In this document: positions 51,498-60,083 of the stretch, piece after piece
Layout of the letters: the number at the start of each line of letters is the position of its first letter
Position numbering within the stretch: the first letter of the stretch is position 1
Origin: Corallococcus sp. NCRR
GTDB lineage: Bacteria > Myxococcota > Myxococcia > Myxococcales > Myxococcaceae
Reading direction: 5' to 3'
DNA: 64,000 nt
NCBI RefSeq assembly: GCF_026965535.1
Contig: NZ_CP114039.1
Span: 4,898,001-4,962,000, forward strand
Notes under the pieces: model-generated
Database searches by the model: none
What the model was told of the DNA's origin: nothing
What the model saw: the letters and a program-made list of their open reading frames with translations, nothing else
Made by a program: the position numbers and the translations under genes

Positions 51498-52475
51498 CTA
51501 GTACGCGTACTCCCAGCCGCCACGGCCGCGCGTGCCCTGGCCCATCCGCGCGCTCATCTCGCGCAGCCGGCGCACGCGCTCCGGGATGGGCGGGTGCGTG
51601 GAGAACAGCGACATCACCCCGCCGTGGTGCAGCGGGTTGACGATGAACAGGTGCGACGTCGCGGGGGCCCGGTCATACGGCATGACCTCCGCGCTCCGCT
51701 CCATCTTCAACAGCGCGCTCGCCAGCGCATCCGGGTCGCCGCACAGCTCCGCGCCCGTGGCGTCCGCGCCGTACTCGCGCGAGCGGCTCACCGCCAGTTG
51801 CAGCAGCGTGGCCGCGATGGGCGCCACCAGCAGCAGGCCCAGGTTGGACAGCGCTCCGGCCACGCCCCCGTCCCGGTCGTCGTCGCCGCGGCTGAGCATG
51901 CTGCCGCCGAACCAGAAGAGCATCTGCGCCGCGTAGCTGATGATGCCCGCGAGCGTCGCCGCCACCGTGCCGATGAGCGTGTCCCGGTTGCGCACGTGGC
52001 CAATCTCGTGCGCCAGCACGCCCTCCAGCTCGCGCCGGTCCAGGATGTCCATGATGCCCGCCGTCACCGCGACGGCCGCGTGGCTCGGGTTTCTGCCCGT
52101 GGCGAACGCGTTCGGCTGCGCGGTGGGGAGGAGGTAGACCTTCGGCTTCGGCATGCCCGCCCTCGCGGCCAGCCGCTCCACCATCTCATGCAGCCACGGC
52201 GCCTGCTCGTAGGACAGCGGCTGCGCGCCATGGATGGCCAGCGCGATGCGGTCGCTGAACCAGTACGAGCCGAAGTTCATCACCACCGCGAACAGGCCCG
52301 CCATCATCAGGCCCTGCGCGCCGCCCAGCCGCTGGCCGATGACGAGCACGAGTCCCGTCAACCCCGCCAGCAGCACGGTCGTCTTCAATGCATTGCCCAG
52401 CCGGTGCCACCCGCCGCCCTTGAGCGCCGGTACGGCCGGTCCTCGGGTTGTCATGTGGGGGTCACGCCGCGCCAT
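51498..52475 (-). CDS. htpX: HtpX-like M48 membrane metalloprotease
   Basis: A 325-residue inner-membrane protease. Two N-terminal helices (TVLLAGLTGLVLVIGQ and GLMMAGLFAVVMNFGSYWF), then VYLLPTAQPNAFATGRNP, the zinc motif VLAHEIGHVRNRD (HExxH), two further helices (GTVAATLAGIISYAAQMLFW and LLLVAPIAATLLQLAV) and REYGADATGAEL with the third metal ligand. It is expected to degrade damaged membrane proteins. ATG 52475 has GAGGA upstream; the ATG at 52454 lacks a site. Confidence 0.92.
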   Translation of the reverse strand: MARRDPHMTTRGPAVPALKGGGWHRLGNALKTTVLLAGLTGLVLVIGQRLGGAQGLMMAGLFAVVMNFGSYWFSDRIALAIHGAQPLSYEQAPWLHEMVERLAARAGMPKPKVYLLPTAQPNAFATGRNPSHAAVAVTAGIMDILDRRELEGVLAHEIGHVRNRDTLIGTVAATLAGIISYAAQMLFWFGGSMLSRGDDDRDGGVAGALSNLGLLLVAPIAATLLQLAVSRSREYGADATGAELCGDPDALASALLKMERSAEVMPYDRAPATSHLFIVNPLHHGGVMSLFSTHPPIPERVRRLREMSARMGQGTRGRGGWEYAY

Positions 52476-52617
52476 GTTCCTCGTTCCGTGCCTTTCGCCC
52501 CGCCATGGGGGCCACACGAAACGTAAGCAGGCGCAAGGGGGCGTCAACGCGACGGAGACAAGCTACCCCGGAGGCCCATGGCCCCGGCTGCCGCCCGTCC
52601 CAAAGGTAGTGCCGGTC

Positions 52618-53037
52618 TTAAAGATAGAAACGATCCGCCACGCCCGCCGTACGCTGAAGGATGGCGCTCCACCCGAGCCAGACGTCAATGCCACTGTCGC
52701 CCGCCTTCGACTCGCTCCCCAGGGCACCGAGCGAGCCCGTGCAGCCCGCCACCAGGCCCAGCCCGGACTCGCGCACATGCTCGAGGAGCGCACGCACGGT
52801 GGGCATGCCGCGCGCCTCGAAGCGGTCCGCCACGTCCTCGCGTCCGGCGAAGTCCGGTTCATCCAGCCTGTCCATCAGGAAGCGTTCCAGGGCCCACCAG
52901 AACAGGTACACCTCCGCCCGCCGTCCGGCAGCGGTCGCCGCCGCCGCGATGGAGAGCCCCTGGTGCACGCGGTCGTATTCGCCACTGTGCAGGAAGACGA
53001 CGACCCTGTTGTCCGGCGCGCTCACGCGGTGGCTCAT
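52618..53037 (-). CDS. DsrE/DsrF-like family protein
   Basis: A 139-residue protein with an alpha/beta DsrE-like start (VVVFLHSGEYDRVHQGLSIAAAATAAGRRAEVYLF), a helical insert, and a GLVAGCTGSLGALG loop with a single Cys at the usual active-site position. DsrE folds take part in sulphur transfer or peroxide handling; members with one Cys are mostly uncharacterised. ATG 53037 is chosen as the start of the conserved region. It is divergent from the isoprenoid operon. Confidence 0.65.
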   Translation of the reverse strand: MSHRVSAPDNRVVVFLHSGEYDRVHQGLSIAAAATAAGRRAEVYLFWWALERFLMDRLDEPDFAGREDVADRFEARGMPTVRALLEHVRESGLGLVAGCTGSLGALGSESKAGDSGIDVWLGWSAILQRTAGVADRFYL

Positions 53038-53188
53038 ACCGTCCAGAAGCCACCGCGTCCATTCACACCCGGGGGGCGGCCGGTGGGGCCCTTTGGCTTG
53101 CACCTCGACCCTGGCGCTTGGTAGGAACCTAACGACCTTCCAGGCTTACAGGTTTTTTGCAGCGACAGCGCGGGTGGCATTCAGCGAC

Positions 53189-54247
53189 ATGGGCGACGAG
53201 ACGACAGCCAGACGGAAGGATGCCCACCTCGACCTGTGCGCGACCGGCGATGTGGAACCCGCACGCAACTCCACGCTGTTGGAGGACGTGCACCTCATCC
53301 ACTGCGCCATGCCGGAGATGGCGGTGGAGGACGTGGACCTGTCCACGCCGTTCCTGGGCAAGCGCCTGCAGGCGCCGCTGCTCATCACCGGCATGACGGG
53401 GGGCACGGACCGCGCGGGCGTGGTGAACCGGGACCTGGCGCTGCTCGCGGAGCGGCACGGCCTGGCCTTTGGCGTGGGCAGCCAGCGCGCCATGGCGGAG
53501 CACCCCTCGCGCGCGGCGTCGTACGCGGTGCGCGACGTGGCGCCCACGGTGGCGCTGCTGGGCAACATCGGGCTGTACCAGGCCATTGGCCTGGGCGTGG
53601 ACGGCGTGCGGCGGCTGATGGACGCCATTGGCGCGGACGGCATGGCGCTGCACCTCAACGCGGGCCAGGAGCTGACGCAGCCGGAAGGCGACCGCGACTT
53701 CCGCGGCGGCTACCGCGTGGTGGAGGAGCTGGCGCGCGCGTTTGGCGACCGGCTGCTGGTGAAGGAGACCGGGTGCGGCATCGGGCCGGACGTGGCGCGG
53801 CGCCTGGTGGAGCTGGGCGTGCGCAACGTGGACGTCTCCGGGCTGGGCGGCACGTCGTGGGTGCGCGTGGAGCAGCTCCGCGCGGTGGGCTCGCAGGTCC
53901 AGGTGGGTGAGGAGTTCAGCGGCTGGGGCATCCCCACCGCGGCGGCCATCGCCAGCGTGCGCAAGGCGGTGGGCCCGGAGGTCCGGCTCGTGGCCAGCGG
54001 CGGCGTGCGCGGCGGGCTGGAGTCCGCGAAGGTGCTCGCGCTGGGCGCGGACCTGGCGGGCATGGCGCTGCCGCTGTTCCGGGCCCAGCAGCAGGGCGGG
54101 CTCCCGGCCGCGGAGGAGGCGCTGAAGGTCATCCTCACGGGCCTGCGCCAGGCGCTGGTGCTGACGGGCAGCCGCTCCGTCGCCCAGCTGCGGCAGCGGC
54201 CTCGCGTGGTGACCGGCGCGTTGAAGGATTGGTTGGCGGCGTTGTGA
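53189..54247 (+). CDS. fni: Isopentenyl-diphosphate isomerase, type 2
   Basis: The FMN/NADPH-dependent isomerase that interconverts IPP and DMAPP, 352 residues. It has the N-terminal RRKDAHLDLC segment, TGMTGGTDRAG, the barrel strands with LHLNAGQELTQPEGDRDF, the conserved VKETGCGIGPDVARRL, and the flavin-phosphate loops LVASGGVRGG and LGADLAGMALPLF. ATG 53189 gives the normal start. It opens the mevalonate operon; hmgR follows 33 bases later. Confidence 0.95.
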   Translation: MGDETTARRKDAHLDLCATGDVEPARNSTLLEDVHLIHCAMPEMAVEDVDLSTPFLGKRLQAPLLITGMTGGTDRAGVVNRDLALLAERHGLAFGVGSQRAMAEHPSRAASYAVRDVAPTVALLGNIGLYQAIGLGVDGVRRLMDAIGADGMALHLNAGQELTQPEGDRDFRGGYRVVEELARAFGDRLLVKETGCGIGPDVARRLVELGVRNVDVSGLGGTSWVRVEQLRAVGSQVQVGEEFSGWGIPTAAAIASVRKAVGPEVRLVASGGVRGGLESAKVLALGADLAGMALPLFRAQQQGGLPAAEEALKVILTGLRQALVLTGSRSVAQLRQRPRVVTGALKDWLAAL

Positions 54248-54280
54248 TGCAGGGTGGATCCCAGGTTGGGAAGGAAGAAC

Positions 54281-55609
54281 ATGTCTGACACCGTGACGTC
54301 CCGGCTCGCCGGATTCCACAAGCTGCCCCTGGAGGAGCGCCTGGCGCGCATTGGCCAGATGTTCCGGCTGACGGAGGCGGAGCTGGAGCAGCTGCGCGGT
54401 GAGAACGGCCTGGACCTGTCCATCGCCAACCAGATGATTGAAAACGCGGTGGGCACGTTCTCCCTGCCGCTGGGCCTGGGCCTGAACCTCAACGTCAACG
54501 GGCGCGACTACCTGGTGCCCATGGCGGTGGAGGAGCCCTCCGTCGTGGCGGCGGTGTCGTTCGCGTCGAAGATCGTCCGCGAGGCGGGCGGCTTCTACGC
54601 GGAGGCCGACGAGTCGATGATGATCGGCCAGGTGCAGGTCTCCAACTACGGAGACCCCGGCCGCGCGTCCGAGAAGATTTTGGACGCGAAGGACGAAATC
54701 CTCGCCCTGGCGAACAGCTTCCACCCGGCCATGGTGGCCCGCGGCGGTGGCGCGAAGGACGTGGAGGTGCGCCTGCTGCCCGCGCCGGAGGGGCCGCGCG
54801 GCGAGCCGCTGCTCATCGTCCACCTGCTCATCGACGCGCAGGAGGCGATGGGGGCGAACCTCATCAACACCATGGCGGAGGGCGTGGCGCCGCTGATTGA
54901 ACAGCTGACCGGCGGCCGCGTGTACCTGCGCATCCTGTCGAACCTGGCGGACAAGCGGCTCGCGCGCGCCACGTGCCGCATCCCGCTGCCGCTGCTGGCG
55001 GACTTCGGCCTGCCGGGCGAGGTCATCGCCGAGGGCATCGCGCAGGCGAGCCGCTTCGCGGAGGCCGACCCGTACCGTGCCGCCACGCACAACAAGGGCG
55101 TGATGAACGGCATCGACGCGGTCGCCATCGCCACGGGGCAGGACTGGCGCTCCATCGAGGCCGGTGCGCACGCGTTCGCCTGCCGCAAGGGGCAGTACCG
55201 CCCGCTGTCCACCTGGTACCTGGAGGAGGGGCACCTGGTGGGCCGCATCGAGTTGCCGCTGGCGCTGGGCCTGGTGGGCGGCCCCATCAAGATCCACCCG
55301 GGCGCGCAGGTGGCGCTCAAGCTGATGCGCGCCACCAGCGTGCGCGAGCTGTCCATGGTGTTCGCGGCGGTGGGCCTGGCGCAGAACTTCGCGGCGCTCC
55401 GCGCGCTGGGCTCCGTGGGCATCCAGAAGGGCCACATGGCCATGCACGCGCGCAGCGTCGCCGTCACCGCGGGCGCGCGCGGCGGGGACGTGGAGAAGGT
55501 GGCCAACCTGCTGGTGAAGGCCGGGCACGTGAAGGTGGAGAAGGCGCGGGAGATCCTCGCGAACCTGCCGCCGGAGACGCCCGCCGTCGCCACCCTCACC
55601 AACGGCTGA
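54281..55609 (+). CDS. mvaA: HMG-CoA reductase, class II
   Basis: Reduces HMG-CoA to mevalonate. The 442-residue protein is soluble, without membrane helices, and of the bacterial class II type. Catalytic residues are visible: Glu in ENAVGTFSLPLGLG, Lys in ATHNKGVMNGIDA, Asp in IATGQDWRSIEAG, and His in IQKGHMAMHARSV. DAQEAMGANLINTMAEGVAP is the substrate/cofactor-binding motif. ATG 54281 follows AAGGAAG. HMG-CoA synthase, which makes its substrate, is not in the window. Confidence 0.96.
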   Translation: MSDTVTSRLAGFHKLPLEERLARIGQMFRLTEAELEQLRGENGLDLSIANQMIENAVGTFSLPLGLGLNLNVNGRDYLVPMAVEEPSVVAAVSFASKIVREAGGFYAEADESMMIGQVQVSNYGDPGRASEKILDAKDEILALANSFHPAMVARGGGAKDVEVRLLPAPEGPRGEPLLIVHLLIDAQEAMGANLINTMAEGVAPLIEQLTGGRVYLRILSNLADKRLARATCRIPLPLLADFGLPGEVIAEGIAQASRFAEADPYRAATHNKGVMNGIDAVAIATGQDWRSIEAGAHAFACRKGQYRPLSTWYLEEGHLVGRIELPLALGLVGGPIKIHPGAQVALKLMRATSVRELSMVFAAVGLAQNFAALRALGSVGIQKGHMAMHARSVAVTAGARGGDVEKVANLLVKAGHVKVEKAREILANLPPETPAVATLTNG

Positions 55610-55707
55610 CGTCCGCCCCCAGGCGCTTCCCGACTCAGGGAGCGCTTGACGGGGCAGGGCGGGGCGCGGAATGAAGGCGCCCGCCCCCTTCGCGTGTGCC
55701 CGGTGCC

Positions 55708-56658
55708 ATGACTTCCGCAACGAATCCCCTGGTCGCCTTCGGTGCCGGCAAGGTCATCCTGCTGGGCGAGCACAGCGTGGTGTACGGCTACCCGGCCATC
55801 GCCGGGCCTCTGAGCATCGGCGTGGTGGCGCGCGGTGGGCCTTCGCGCTCGTGCGTGCTGGACGTGCCGGTGACGGCGGACCCAGCGCAGAAGCGGATGA
55901 TGCGCAAGGCCTTCGCGCGGGCGGCGAAGCTCGTGGGCGAGCCCAAGGTGAAGGTGACGCTGGAGCCGCAGCTGCCCCTGTCCGCGGGGCTGGGCAGCTC
56001 CGCGGCGCTGGCGGTGGCCACGTCGCGCGTGCTGTTGCAGGCGGCGGGGCAGGCGCCCACGGCGAAGGCGACGGCGCGGCTGGCGTGGGAGATGGAGCAG
56101 GAGTTCCACGGCACGCCGTCCGGCGTGGACCACACCACCAGCGCCGAGGAGAAGCTCATCCTCTACCGGCGGGTGCAGGCCCCGGCGGGCGTCACGGGCC
56201 GCGCGCGCGAATTGAAGAGCCCCAAGCCGGTGTCGGTGGTGGTGGCGCTGGCGGGCGCGCGAAGTCCCACGAAGCTGACGGTGGGGGCGCTGCGCGAGCG
56301 GCAGGCGCGGTGGCCGGAGCGCTACCAGCGGCTCTTCGGCCAGGTGGGGAGGCTCGTCACCGACGCGGCGAAGGCGGTGGAGTCGGGCGACCTGGAGGGG
56401 CTGGGGGACGCGATGAACGTCAACCAGGGCCTCCTGAACGCGCTGGGGCTGTCGTCACCAGCGCTGGAGGACATGGTGTTCCGGCTGCGCTCGCTGGGCG
56501 CGCTGGGGGCCAAATTCACGGGGGCGGGAGGTGACGGTGGCGCGGTCATCGGCCTCTTCCCCGAACCGGAGCCCGTGGTCGCGCGACTGACGCGCGACGG
56601 CGTGCGCTGCTTCGCGAGCCAGCTCGCGGGGCCTCGGGTCCAGGGAGACATTCCATGA
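55708..56658 (+). CDS. mvk: Mevalonate kinase
   Basis: A GHMP-family kinase of 316 residues that makes mevalonate 5-phosphate. Motifs: GAGKVILLGEHSVVYGYPAI at the start, the phosphate loop LPLSAGLGSSAALAVA, the conserved Asp in FHGTPSGVDHTTS, and KFTGAGGDGGAVIGLF near the end. ATG 55708. Its TGA overlaps the ATG of the decarboxylase gene (ATGA), so the two are translationally coupled. Confidence 0.94.
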   Translation: MTSATNPLVAFGAGKVILLGEHSVVYGYPAIAGPLSIGVVARGGPSRSCVLDVPVTADPAQKRMMRKAFARAAKLVGEPKVKVTLEPQLPLSAGLGSSAALAVATSRVLLQAAGQAPTAKATARLAWEMEQEFHGTPSGVDHTTSAEEKLILYRRVQAPAGVTGRARELKSPKPVSVVVALAGARSPTKLTVGALRERQARWPERYQRLFGQVGRLVTDAAKAVESGDLEGLGDAMNVNQGLLNALGLSSPALEDMVFRLRSLGALGAKFTGAGGDGGAVIGLFPEPEPVVARLTRDGVRCFASQLAGPRVQGDIP

Positions 56659-57641
56659 AGGCAACGGTCCGGGCGCATCCCAACATCGCGCTCGTGAAGT
56701 ACTGGGGAAAGCGCGACGACGCGCTCATCCTCCCGCACCAGTCCAGCCTGTCGCTGACGCTGGCCCCCATCCACGTGACGACGACGGTGGAGTTCGGCGC
56801 GCCGTCGGACACGGTGGAGCTGCACGGCCACGTGGCCAAAGGCAGCGAGCGCGACCGCGTGCTGCGCCTGTTGGACGCGGTGCGCGTGCAGGCGGGGCGC
56901 GACCTGGGGCCCGCGAAGGTGGTGTCGCGCGGGGACTTCCCCATGGCGGCGGGCCTGGCCAGCAGCGCGGCGGGCTTCGCGGCGCTGGCGGTGGCGGGGC
57001 GCGCGGCGGCGGGGCTGCCCCAGGACACGCGGGCCTCCAGCATCCTGGCGCGGCGGGGCAGCGGCTCCGCGTGCCGCAGCGTGCAGGGCGGCTTCTGCGA
57101 GTGGATGCGCGGCGAGCGCGAGGACGGCGAGGACAGCTACGCCGTGCAGCGCTTCGACGCGGGCCACTGGGCGGACCTGCGCATGGTGGTGGCCATCCTC
57201 GACCGCGGCGAGAAGGAGGTGAAGTCGCGGGACGGGATGAAGAACACCGTCGAGACGAGCCCCTACTATCCGGCGTGGGTGAAGGACGCGGAGGCCGAAG
57301 TCCCCCGCGCCCGGGAGCTCATCGCGAAGAGGGACCTGGAGGCGCTGGGCGAGCTGTGTGAGCGCAACGCGTGGCGCATGCACTCCACCTCGCTCGCGGC
57401 GGATCCGCCGCTCTGCTACCTGAACGCGTCGACGCTGGGGCTCATCCAGCACCTGCGCGAGCAGCGCAAGAAGGGCGTGCCGGTGTGGTTCACGCTTGAC
57501 GCGGGGCCGAACCCGGTGCTGCTGACGGACGCGGCCCACGAGGTCGCGGCGGAGGCCCTGGCCCGCGCCTGCGGAGCCGTGGACGTGGTGCGCTGCGTGC
57601 CCGGCGGTGACGCGACGCTGCTCACCGAGCACCTGTTCTGA
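56655..57641 (+). CDS. mvaD: Diphosphomevalonate decarboxylase
   Basis: Converts mevalonate 5-diphosphate to IPP. The 328-residue GHMP protein has the N-terminal ALVKYWGKRDDALILP with its conserved Lys, the loop FPMAAGLASSAAGFAALA, SACRSVQGGFCEW, and the C-terminal FTLDAGPNPVLL. Key Asp and Lys positions are intact, so it should be a true decarboxylase rather than a phosphomevalonate-type variant. Its TGA overlaps the next ATG by one base. Confidence 0.95.
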   Translation: MKATVRAHPNIALVKYWGKRDDALILPHQSSLSLTLAPIHVTTTVEFGAPSDTVELHGHVAKGSERDRVLRLLDAVRVQAGRDLGPAKVVSRGDFPMAAGLASSAAGFAALAVAGRAAAGLPQDTRASSILARRGSGSACRSVQGGFCEWMRGEREDGEDSYAVQRFDAGHWADLRMVVAILDRGEKEVKSRDGMKNTVETSPYYPAWVKDAEAEVPRARELIAKRDLEALGELCERNAWRMHSTSLAADPPLCYLNASTLGLIQHLREQRKKGVPVWFTLDAGPNPVLLTDAAHEVAAEALARACGAVDVVRCVPGGDATLLTEHLF

Positions 57642-58720
57642 TGGACCGAGCGCTCTCCGCCCCAGGCAAGCTGTTCATCTCCGGCGAGTACGCCGTGCTG
57701 TGGGGCGGCGTGTCGCGCCTCGCGGCCGTGGCGCCTCGCACGGCCGCGTACGTGCGCAGGCGTCAGGACTCACGCGTGCACATCTGCCTGGAGGAGGGGA
57801 CGCTCCAGGGGCTCACCACGCCCCGAGGCGTGAAGTGGGACCGCGAGGTGCCCGCCGGCTTCTCCTTCGTCGCCCGCACGCTGGATGAGGCCCTGCGGGC
57901 GCACGGCCGCGCGAGCGTGGGCTTCGACGTGGCGGTGGCTCCGGGCGCGCTGGGGCCCGGGGGCCACAAGCTGGGCATCGGCGGCAGCGCGTCCGCGACG
58001 GTGCTCGCCGCGGAGGCCGCGCGCTTCGTGCTGGAGGAGAAGTTCGACGTCCTCAAGCTCGCCCTCACCGCGCACACGTTGGGGCAGGGCGGCAAGGGCA
58101 GCGGCGGCGACGTGGCTACGAGCTTCGCCGGCGGCGCCGTGCGCTACCGGCGCTACGACGTCACCGCGCTCGCGGACGCCGCCAACACCGGCCGCTTCAA
58201 CGCCGCGCTCGCCGAGTCCCCACCGGTGGACCTCTGGCGCATGCCCGTGCCTCGCGTGTCCATGCTCTACGCCTTCACCGGCGAGAGCGCGTCCACCAGG
58301 CTGCTCATCGGCCAGGTGGAGGCCCGCCTCGCGGAGGCAGGCCGCAAGGCCTATGTGGAGCGCTCGGACGCGCTGGGCCACGCCATTGAAGACGGCCTGG
58401 GCGGCGGTGACTTCCGCGCCTTCTCCGAAGCCGTGAAGGCCCAGCACGCGCTGCTCCTGGAGCTGGGTCCGCTGGAGACCGAAGGCATGCGCCGCGTGCT
58501 GGCCATCGCCGCGTCCTACCATTGCGCGGGCAAGCTCTCCGGCGCGGGCGGCGGTGACGGCTGCATCCTCTTCGCCCCGGACGCCCAGGCGCGCGAAGCG
58601 CTGCGCGAGGGCCTGGAGTCGCGCGGCTTCCTCACGCTGACGCTGGATGTGGAGCAGGGCGTGCGCGGCGAAGCGCAGGTGGATGCGCGGCTTCGCGGCT
58701 GGGTGGACGCGCTCACGTGA
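57641..58720 (+). CDS. Phosphomevalonate kinase (GHMP family)
   Basis: A 359-residue GHMP kinase starting SAPGKLFISGEYAVLWGG, with the phosphate loop KLGIGGSASATVLAAEAA, GKGSGGDVATSFAGG, and KLSGAGGGDGCILF. Position as the third kinase-fold gene in the operon, plus the SGEYAVL motif shared with phosphomevalonate kinases, supports the assignment. It completes mevalonate to IPP with its neighbours. It is convergent with the outer-membrane protein gene. Confidence 0.87.
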   Translation: MDRALSAPGKLFISGEYAVLWGGVSRLAAVAPRTAAYVRRRQDSRVHICLEEGTLQGLTTPRGVKWDREVPAGFSFVARTLDEALRAHGRASVGFDVAVAPGALGPGGHKLGIGGSASATVLAAEAARFVLEEKFDVLKLALTAHTLGQGGKGSGGDVATSFAGGAVRYRRYDVTALADAANTGRFNAALAESPPVDLWRMPVPRVSMLYAFTGESASTRLLIGQVEARLAEAGRKAYVERSDALGHAIEDGLGGGDFRAFSEAVKAQHALLLELGPLETEGMRRVLAIAASYHCAGKLSGAGGGDGCILFAPDAQAREALREGLESRGFLTLTLDVEQGVRGEAQVDARLRGWVDALT

Positions 58721-58751
58721 AATTCCGCGCGGCGCGCGCCTGGGCCCGCCG

Positions 58752-59930
58752 TTAGAACATGTGACCGAACGTGATGTAGAAGCGCTGACGGCCCGTCTCG
58801 GTGGAGCGCGCGTAGTCCATGCGCACCACGGCCGCGCGGCGCGAGAAGCGCAGGCCGCCGCCGATGCCCGGGTGCCACTCATGCCACTTGCCGTCCGTCA
58901 CACCCGGATGCCACACGCGGCCCAGGTCCAGGAACACCACCGCGCCCAGCGCCAGCGGCTGCCCGAAGAAGGACATCCGCGCCGCCTGGAAGCGCAGCTC
59001 GGAGTTGCTGAACGCCTTCACGTTGCCGGCGAAGCGGTTGCGCTCGATGCCGCGCACGCTGCTCATGCCGCCAATGCCCTCGGACACGTTGACGCCGCCC
59101 GTGGTCATCCACTCGAAGAACGGCACCTCTCCGAAGAGCATGTCCAGCGTGAGCCGCTGCGCGAAGATGAGCCGCGGGGTGATGCGGATGTAGCGGCGCT
59201 CGCTCAGCGTCACGCCCGCGTACTGGTAGCGGCTGAAGGTGGCCAGGCCCGACACGCGCAGCGCCACCTCCTCCACGCCGCCGGACGTGGGGTCGGACTC
59301 GTCGTCGCGCGTGTCCCAGAGCGCGCCCGCGAGCAGCTGCCCGCTGGGCCCACCCTCGATGCCGATGGGCCGCTCCTGCGCCAGGATGGACGTCTCGTAG
59401 GGTGACACGCGCGTGTAGCGCCAGCCGTAACCCACGTACGACTGGAACGGGTGCTTCTCACCGAAGGGCCGCCCGCGCAGGCGCACCCAGAGGCCCGGCG
59501 AGCCCTTGTCGTAGTTGTAGCGCTCGTTGTCCACGTCCCCCCGGAAGTCCGGGGCGGACAGGTTGCCCGCGCCAAAGAAGGGGCTGCTCTTCTCCTGGCG
59601 GTACTCCAGCCGTCCCTCCAGACGCAGGGGCCCCAGCAACTGCGGCCCGTCGTAACGGAGGTAATGATTCATGGCGCCGCGCGCGGTGAAGAACACCTGC
59701 GCGGACAGGGCATGCGCGTAGGGCAGCTTGCTGCCGTCGCCATAGAGGTACATGCCGCCGACCGCGCCGTAGCCGAAGCCCTGATCCGAGCTGAAGGACA
59801 ACAGCGGCAGCGCGATGCCGTCCATCGTCGGCGTCCGCTTCACCGGCACGAGGCCGGGCGCCGTGCGGCCGGCGGCCACGGCGCTCAACGACATCAGCAA
59901 GAAGAAGAGGAAGACGACTGGAGCCAGCAT
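58752..59930 (-). CDS. Omp85/BamA-type outer-membrane beta-barrel protein
   Basis: A 392-residue protein. Signal peptide (MLAPVVFLFFLLMSLSAVAA), then only the bacterial surface antigen (D15) barrel without POTRA domains. Alternating strand pattern throughout (YAHALSAQVFFTARGAMNHY, LRLEGRLEYRQE, ALWDTRDDES), the conserved SSVRGIERNRFAGN loop like the VRG(Y/F) motif of Omp85 barrels, and a terminal Phe (FYITFGHMF). It probably acts as an outer-membrane pore or assembly factor. It is divergent from the phosphatase-fold gene. Confidence 0.85.
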   Translation of the reverse strand: MLAPVVFLFFLLMSLSAVAAGRTAPGLVPVKRTPTMDGIALPLLSFSSDQGFGYGAVGGMYLYGDGSKLPYAHALSAQVFFTARGAMNHYLRYDGPQLLGPLRLEGRLEYRQEKSSPFFGAGNLSAPDFRGDVDNERYNYDKGSPGLWVRLRGRPFGEKHPFQSYVGYGWRYTRVSPYETSILAQERPIGIEGGPSGQLLAGALWDTRDDESDPTSGGVEEVALRVSGLATFSRYQYAGVTLSERRYIRITPRLIFAQRLTLDMLFGEVPFFEWMTTGGVNVSEGIGGMSSVRGIERNRFAGNVKAFSNSELRFQAARMSFFGQPLALGAVVFLDLGRVWHPGVTDGKWHEWHPGIGGGLRFSRRAAVVRMDYARSTETGRQRFYITFGHMF

Positions 59931-60083
59931 CGAAACCCCGTGAAGCCCCGAGGGGGCACATCGATTCCAGCCCGGGACAGCGAGCCCATCCGCCCGCCTG
60001 CTCTCCAAGAGAGCAGCGCGGCCCCGGAAGCTCCTGTCCCCCTGAATGCCCATTTTGCCTTGGGGGATGGGGGAGCCGTCAAC

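Noticed and set aside
53038-53188. Promoter for the mevalonate operon
   Set aside because: AT-rich words occur (TTGGTA, a run of T), but no pair with acceptable spacing could be defended.
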